NCBI RefSeq assembly: GCF_019186805.1
Contig: NZ_CP066783.1
Coordinates: 4,725,501 to 4,789,500, forward strand
Length of the DNA stretch: 64,000 nucleotides
From: Comamonas fluminis
Lineage (GTDB): Bacteria; Pseudomonadota; Gammaproteobacteria; Burkholderiales; Burkholderiaceae_C
Reading direction: 5' to 3'
The translations under genes and the position numbers were made by a program. The notes under the pieces are model-generated. The model was given only the letters and a program-made list of their open reading frames with translations, did not search any database and was not told the DNA's origin. This document shows, in pieces, positions 60,600 to 64,000 of this stretch; the first letter of the stretch is position 1; every line of letters starts with the position of its first letter.

Positions 60600-61411
60600 A
60601 GCACGCGATGAGTCAGAGCAGGCAATTGTTGCCGCACTTGATACATCCGTTCACGATTGAGGTCTCCCAGCACCACACCCATGCCGCTGGCCTGCAGCGC
60701 CAGCACCTCTCCCCAGGGGTCTATCAGCAGGCTATGGCCCCAGGTTCTGCGGCCATTTTCATGAACACCGCCCTGCCCGGGGGCAAGCACATAAGCCTGG
60801 TTTTCAATGGCCCGCGCCCGCAGTAGCACCTCCCAGTGCGCCTGCCCCGTGGTGTAGGTAAAGGCGCTGGGCACCAAAAGCAGATCCGCCCCCTTGGCGC
60901 TGAGCTGCCGGTACAGCTCGGGAAAGCGAAGGTCATAGCAGACACTCAAGCCCAGACGCCAGGTTTCGCCATTTTGGGCCTGTACATCGCAGACCACGGG
61001 CTGCGTGCCTGCCTGCACCACATCCGACTCTGCGTAATGCTCGCGCCCGTTGTCGAAGCAAAACAGATGAATCTTGTCGTAGCGCGCCACGCACTCGCCC
61101 TGCGGGGAATAGACCAGACTGGTGTTGAGCACATGCTGCGCATCATCAGCCTGCAGCGGCAAGGTGCCAGCCACCACCCATAGCTGCAGTTCTCTGGCGG
61201 CTTGGCGCATGAAATCCTGAATGGGGCCGCTGCCATAGGCCTCGCGATAGGCGATCTTGTCGGTGTCTCTGGCGCCCATGGCGCAGAAATATTCGGGCAG
61301 CACCACCAGTTCGGCCCCCAGACGGGCGGCCTGCTCCATCAGTTGACGGGCCTGGGCCAGATTGGCCTCGGGCTGCAAACCCGAAACCATTTGCAGGGCA
61401 GCAATCTTCAT
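60596..61411 (-). CDS. Nitrilase-superfamily amidase (Nit-like)
   Basis: A 271-residue carbon-nitrogen hydrolase. The Glu-Lys-Cys triad is in LVVLPEYFCAMG, VARYDKIHLFCF and LGLSVCYDLRFPELYRQL. The set matches Nit1/YbeM-type enzymes, which deaminate side products such as deaminated glutathione or act as omega-amidases. Start and stop overlap the flanking genes by 4 bp, so it belongs to the yhdP-nit-dctS-dctR operon. Confidence 0.92.
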   Translation of the reverse strand: MKIAALQMVSGLQPEANLAQARQLMEQAARLGAELVVLPEYFCAMGARDTDKIAYREAYGSGPIQDFMRQAARELQLWVVAGTLPLQADDAQHVLNTSLVYSPQGECVARYDKIHLFCFDNGREHYAESDVVQAGTQPVVCDVQAQNGETWRLGLSVCYDLRFPELYRQLSAKGADLLLVPSAFTYTTGQAHWEVLLRARAIENQAYVLAPGQGGVHENGRRTWGHSLLIDPWGEVLALQASGMGVVLGDLNRERMYQVRQQLPALTHRVL

Positions 61412-64000
61412 GGTGTTTCCTCCTTGGGGGCGGCCGGTGCAGGAGTCGCAGCAGGCTCAGCAGCGGCAGGTCCATCCCCTGCGGCCTTGCCGCTGCTGGC
61501 GTCCTTCGGCGTTTTGCGGCGCGGCAGCTCGGTAACCTGCGGGTCTTCCCAGCTGCCATGCAGATGAAATTCCTTGGTGGTGGCAGCAATCAGCGGGCCA
61601 CGCAGCAGCACCTGGGCCAGAAAGCTGCTCAAACCCACCAGCGGGTTGATGGCCGTGGCCACCAGCGAGGCCGACAGCGCATTGATCTCGGGCACCACCA
61701 CCACATGCAGGTCCTGGGTTTCCTTGTCGATGTCGGCAGAGCCCTCCATCAGCACGGCGGCATTCACGCCCTTCATCTGCATATTGTTGGTCCGGGCAAC
61801 GCCCCGGCTGATGGCCACGTCCCCCCGCATGAAGTCAAACGAGAAGCCGTTGCTGAACACATCGCGGAAGTCCAGCGTCAGACGTCTGGGCAGCGACTGC
61901 AGGCTGAGCACGCCCAGCAGCTTGGCCAGACCCGGCTCTGCCTTCAGAAACTGGCCTTTTTGCACATCCAGATGCAATGCGCCGCTCAGCGTCTTGAAAT
62001 CCGGCGTCACCGGCGAGCCTGTCCAGCTGATGTCACCCTGCATGCTGCCCCGGCCATTGGCCACGACGCCAGGCATCTCGAAACGGTCCAGCAGCTTGCC
62101 CACATCACGCAGATTCAGCTGAAACTGCAGCTGTGTCTGGCCTGGGTGCTTGTGGTCGGCAGAGCTGATGCTCCACGCGCCCTTGGCTGTGAGCACGGCC
62201 TCAGGCGTGGTGATATTGAAGCGAGACAGCTCCCACTCACGCAGACCCGGCCCGGCCGTCAGCCAGCGGTTGCGCGCCTGCACATCCACACTGCCCAGAG
62301 AGCGCTTGCCCAGCTGGAAGTTCTCCACGCTGATCTGCAGCGCGGGCAGCTCCCGCACCGAGCTGTCCGGGGAAGCCGTGGCGTTGTCCAGGCCGTTGTC
62401 GGGGCCATCGGGCACGGTCAGCCGTGAAAGCTTGGCAACCACCAAGCCGCCAGGCTCTTGAGGCGATGCTTCGTGATAGTCAATACGGCCCGCCAGCTCA
62501 CGCGCCTGCAGCTGGTTTGTCCAGACCTTGCCCGCCCGGTTGAGCTGCATGCTCACATCGTGCAGGGTTCGGCCATGGCGCTTGACCTCGGCTGCCTTCA
62601 ACGTCAGCTGCTGAGGCAGCCATTCGGTCCATGACGAGCTGGCCGCAGCATTGCCGCTGGCCGCTGGTTCAGGCTCCGGGCCATCCGGCAGCAAGCTGGC
62701 CCATGCATCCAGATCCAGCACCGGCAGTTGCACACGGGCCTGCAGCCCCGATGCGGGCAAGACAGGGGCTGCCCCCACATCGCCCACATGAATCTGGCCG
62801 CGCAGCAGGCGCGCGCTGGCGCCGCTGATATCACGCTCCAGCAAGGCTGTGGCCGCGCCACCTAACTGAAAATTGATAGCATCAATCTGTGGCTTGGCGC
62901 CTGTAGCCACGGTGCGACTGATACGCAGAGGCAGTGCCACATCCGCCGCTTTGCCCAGCGGGGCTGGAAGCTGCACGCTCATGCCCTGCAGGTCGGATTG
63001 CAGATGAATCTCTGGCACATCGTGCTGCACCTTGATCTGCAGCCCATAGCGCGCCTGGCCCTGCAGGTGCTGGGCCAGCAGGGGCAGACCCTCCAGCTCT
63101 CTGGCATCACGCAGGCCCTGGGCGGTGGCCACACCGTCAACACGAATCAACACAGGGTCGGGGCCCGCCTTCATGCCACCCTCTACGCGAATATCGCCGC
63201 CCAGCGCCCTGGCCTGCACGTTCTGCAGCTGAAAACCGCCTTCGGAAAAATGCACGCTGCCACGCGCGTTGCTCAGCAGCGGCACTTCGGGCATGAGCTG
63301 CAGGCTGTTGCCCGCCAGCGTGACTTCACCCTGCACCTTGCTGCGATCCATGTGCAGCGTGGGCAGATGCAGATGAAGCTTGAGCCGAGCCTCGCCCGTG
63401 GCTTTACTGCTATCCAAAACATGAGCAGTCAGCGCAGACAGGGCGGAGGTTTGCACCACTTTCAGTATTTCGTTGAGAGGGCCATGGGCCTGGGCGGAAA
63501 CTTCCACATTGGTCTGATTCCAGTCGGCCACGCCTGCCTGCGCCTCTTCCACCACGATGGGGGTATGACCCAGAAAGCCCTTGGCCTTGCGCACCGTCAT
63601 GGAGTTGCGGTCAAACACCAGCTCGCCAGACAGGCGCGTCAAGGGCGGCCAGGGCTTTTCACCGGCGCTGAGCAGGTAGTCAGGCACAAACTGGTAGTTC
63701 ACATCGTGCACCTGCGCGCTAATGTGGAATTCGCCCTGTCCGGGCTTTTCAAACGGTACGTGGTCCAGCTCGCCCTTGACGCGGAAGTTCACCGCACTGG
63801 CCTGCCCCGAGGTGATGGACTCGCGCACATAGCGCAGCGCATCCGGCCCCAGGTCCTTGGCCAGATAACGGTGAATGCGCGCGCCATTGGCACGGCTGAG
63901 CTGGCCCTGCAAATCCAGCAGCCCCGGAAAATGGGGCTGCGCCGCTGTGCCAGCACCCGTCTGCCAGCTGGCCTGCGCCTGGCCTGCCGTGTCCTCGTTG
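61408..64000 (-). CDS. yhdP: YhdP-family AsmA-like envelope protein (5' end outside window)
   Basis: The frame is open to the window end, so the N-terminus is missing; 863 residues are seen. The protein is a long beta-rich repeat of the AsmA/TamB type. Recognisable are LDFRDVFSNGFSFDFMRGDV, ARTNNMQMKGVNAAVLMEGS, ADIDKETQDLHVVVVPEINA and ALSASLVATAINPLVGLSSF near the C-terminus, typical of YhdP (TIGR02099). Family members move phospholipid to the outer membrane. The last 35 residues are an Ala/Pro-rich tail. The stop overlaps the nitrilase start. Confidence 0.9.
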   Translation of the reverse strand, partial: NEDTAGQAQASWQTGAGTAAQPHFPGLLDLQGQLSRANGARIHRYLAKDLGPDALRYVRESITSGQASAVNFRVKGELDHVPFEKPGQGEFHISAQVHDVNYQFVPDYLLSAGEKPWPPLTRLSGELVFDRNSMTVRKAKGFLGHTPIVVEEAQAGVADWNQTNVEVSAQAHGPLNEILKVVQTSALSALTAHVLDSSKATGEARLKLHLHLPTLHMDRSKVQGEVTLAGNSLQLMPEVPLLSNARGSVHFSEGGFQLQNVQARALGGDIRVEGGMKAGPDPVLIRVDGVATAQGLRDARELEGLPLLAQHLQGQARYGLQIKVQHDVPEIHLQSDLQGMSVQLPAPLGKAADVALPLRISRTVATGAKPQIDAINFQLGGAATALLERDISGASARLLRGQIHVGDVGAAPVLPASGLQARVQLPVLDLDAWASLLPDGPEPEPAASGNAAASSSWTEWLPQQLTLKAAEVKRHGRTLHDVSMQLNRAGKVWTNQLQARELAGRIDYHEASPQEPGGLVVAKLSRLTVPDGPDNGLDNATASPDSSVRELPALQISVENFQLGKRSLGSVDVQARNRWLTAGPGLREWELSRFNITTPEAVLTAKGAWSISSADHKHPGQTQLQFQLNLRDVGKLLDRFEMPGVVANGRGSMQGDISWTGSPVTPDFKTLSGALHLDVQKGQFLKAEPGLAKLLGVLSLQSLPRRLTLDFRDVFSNGFSFDFMRGDVAISRGVARTNNMQMKGVNAAVLMEGSADIDKETQDLHVVVVPEINALSASLVATAINPLVGLSSFLAQVLLRGPLIAATTKEFHLHGSWEDPQVTELPRRKTPKDASSGKAAGDGPAAAEPAATPAPAAPKEETP

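Overview
The window looks like chromosomal core sequence of a high-GC betaproteobacterium of the family Comamonadaceae, most likely Comamonas or a close relative such as Delftia. The grounds are the protein families and their order (kdsD-kdsC-lptC, def and fmt opposite a LysM gene and dprA, yhdP-nitrilase-dctS-dctR, an orphan Bug receptor beside tcuAB, a fused indolepyruvate ferredoxin oxidoreductase) and two families of short dispersed repeats. This rests on recognition alone, without a database search. I found no rRNA, tRNA, insertion sequence, prophage or CRISPR array.

Layout. 0-3.5 kb: a NarL/LuxR-type two-component pair, whose regulator is cut by the window edge, then an uncharacterised protein. 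3.5-10.5 kb: mnmA, then a tricarballylate locus (LysR regulator tcuR, tcuA, tcuB, Bug-type binding protein) interrupted by an AT-richer DUF3883 gene. 10.5-14.8 kb: DMT exporter, NudJ-like Nudix hydrolase, acetyltransferase, a small DUF2061 membrane protein behind a possible Fur box, and a class III transaminase. 14.8-20.8 kb: envelope and ribosome genes rsmA-surA-lptD with amgK divergent. 20.9-25.5 kb: rsmE, an SRAP-family protein with altered catalytic positions, a lipase-like hydrolase, a hypothetical gene and an M20 peptidase. 25.7-28.5 kb: metX-metW behind what reads as a SAM-II riboswitch plus terminator, and a GDT1-type manganese exporter behind a yybP-ykoY (Mn2+) riboswitch. 28.7-30 kb: two tandem glycine-rich RNA-binding proteins. 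30-33 kb: kdsD-kdsC-lptC-SDR on the minus strand. 33-36.4 kb: apt, two poorly known genes, pgk. 36.6-42.4 kb: def, lipoprotein, fmt, azlC, azlD on the minus strand, and LysM protein plus dprA on the plus strand. 42.5-48.3 kb: DUF1631 gene and yajC-secD-secF. 48.6-53.5 kb: iorAB with a divergent Lrp-type regulator and a DUF4124 protein. 53.6-57.7 kb: MFS transporter with an extra C-terminal domain, mltA, a candidate 46-residue membrane peptide, OmpA-family lipoprotein. 57.8-64 kb: yhdP (cut by the window edge), nitrilase, dctS and dctR in one tightly packed minus-strand operon.

The most notable non-gene signals are the two leader riboswitches and two repeat families. One repeat, about 80-105 bp and rich in hairpins, occurs four times; each copy lies directly behind a stop codon in the same orientation relative to the gene, and once it supplies the stop codon. 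The other, a short ATAGCTgc-AGCGCTT element, is scattered between genes and in two cases lies inside coding sequence (the signal peptide of a DUF4124 protein and the linker of DprA).
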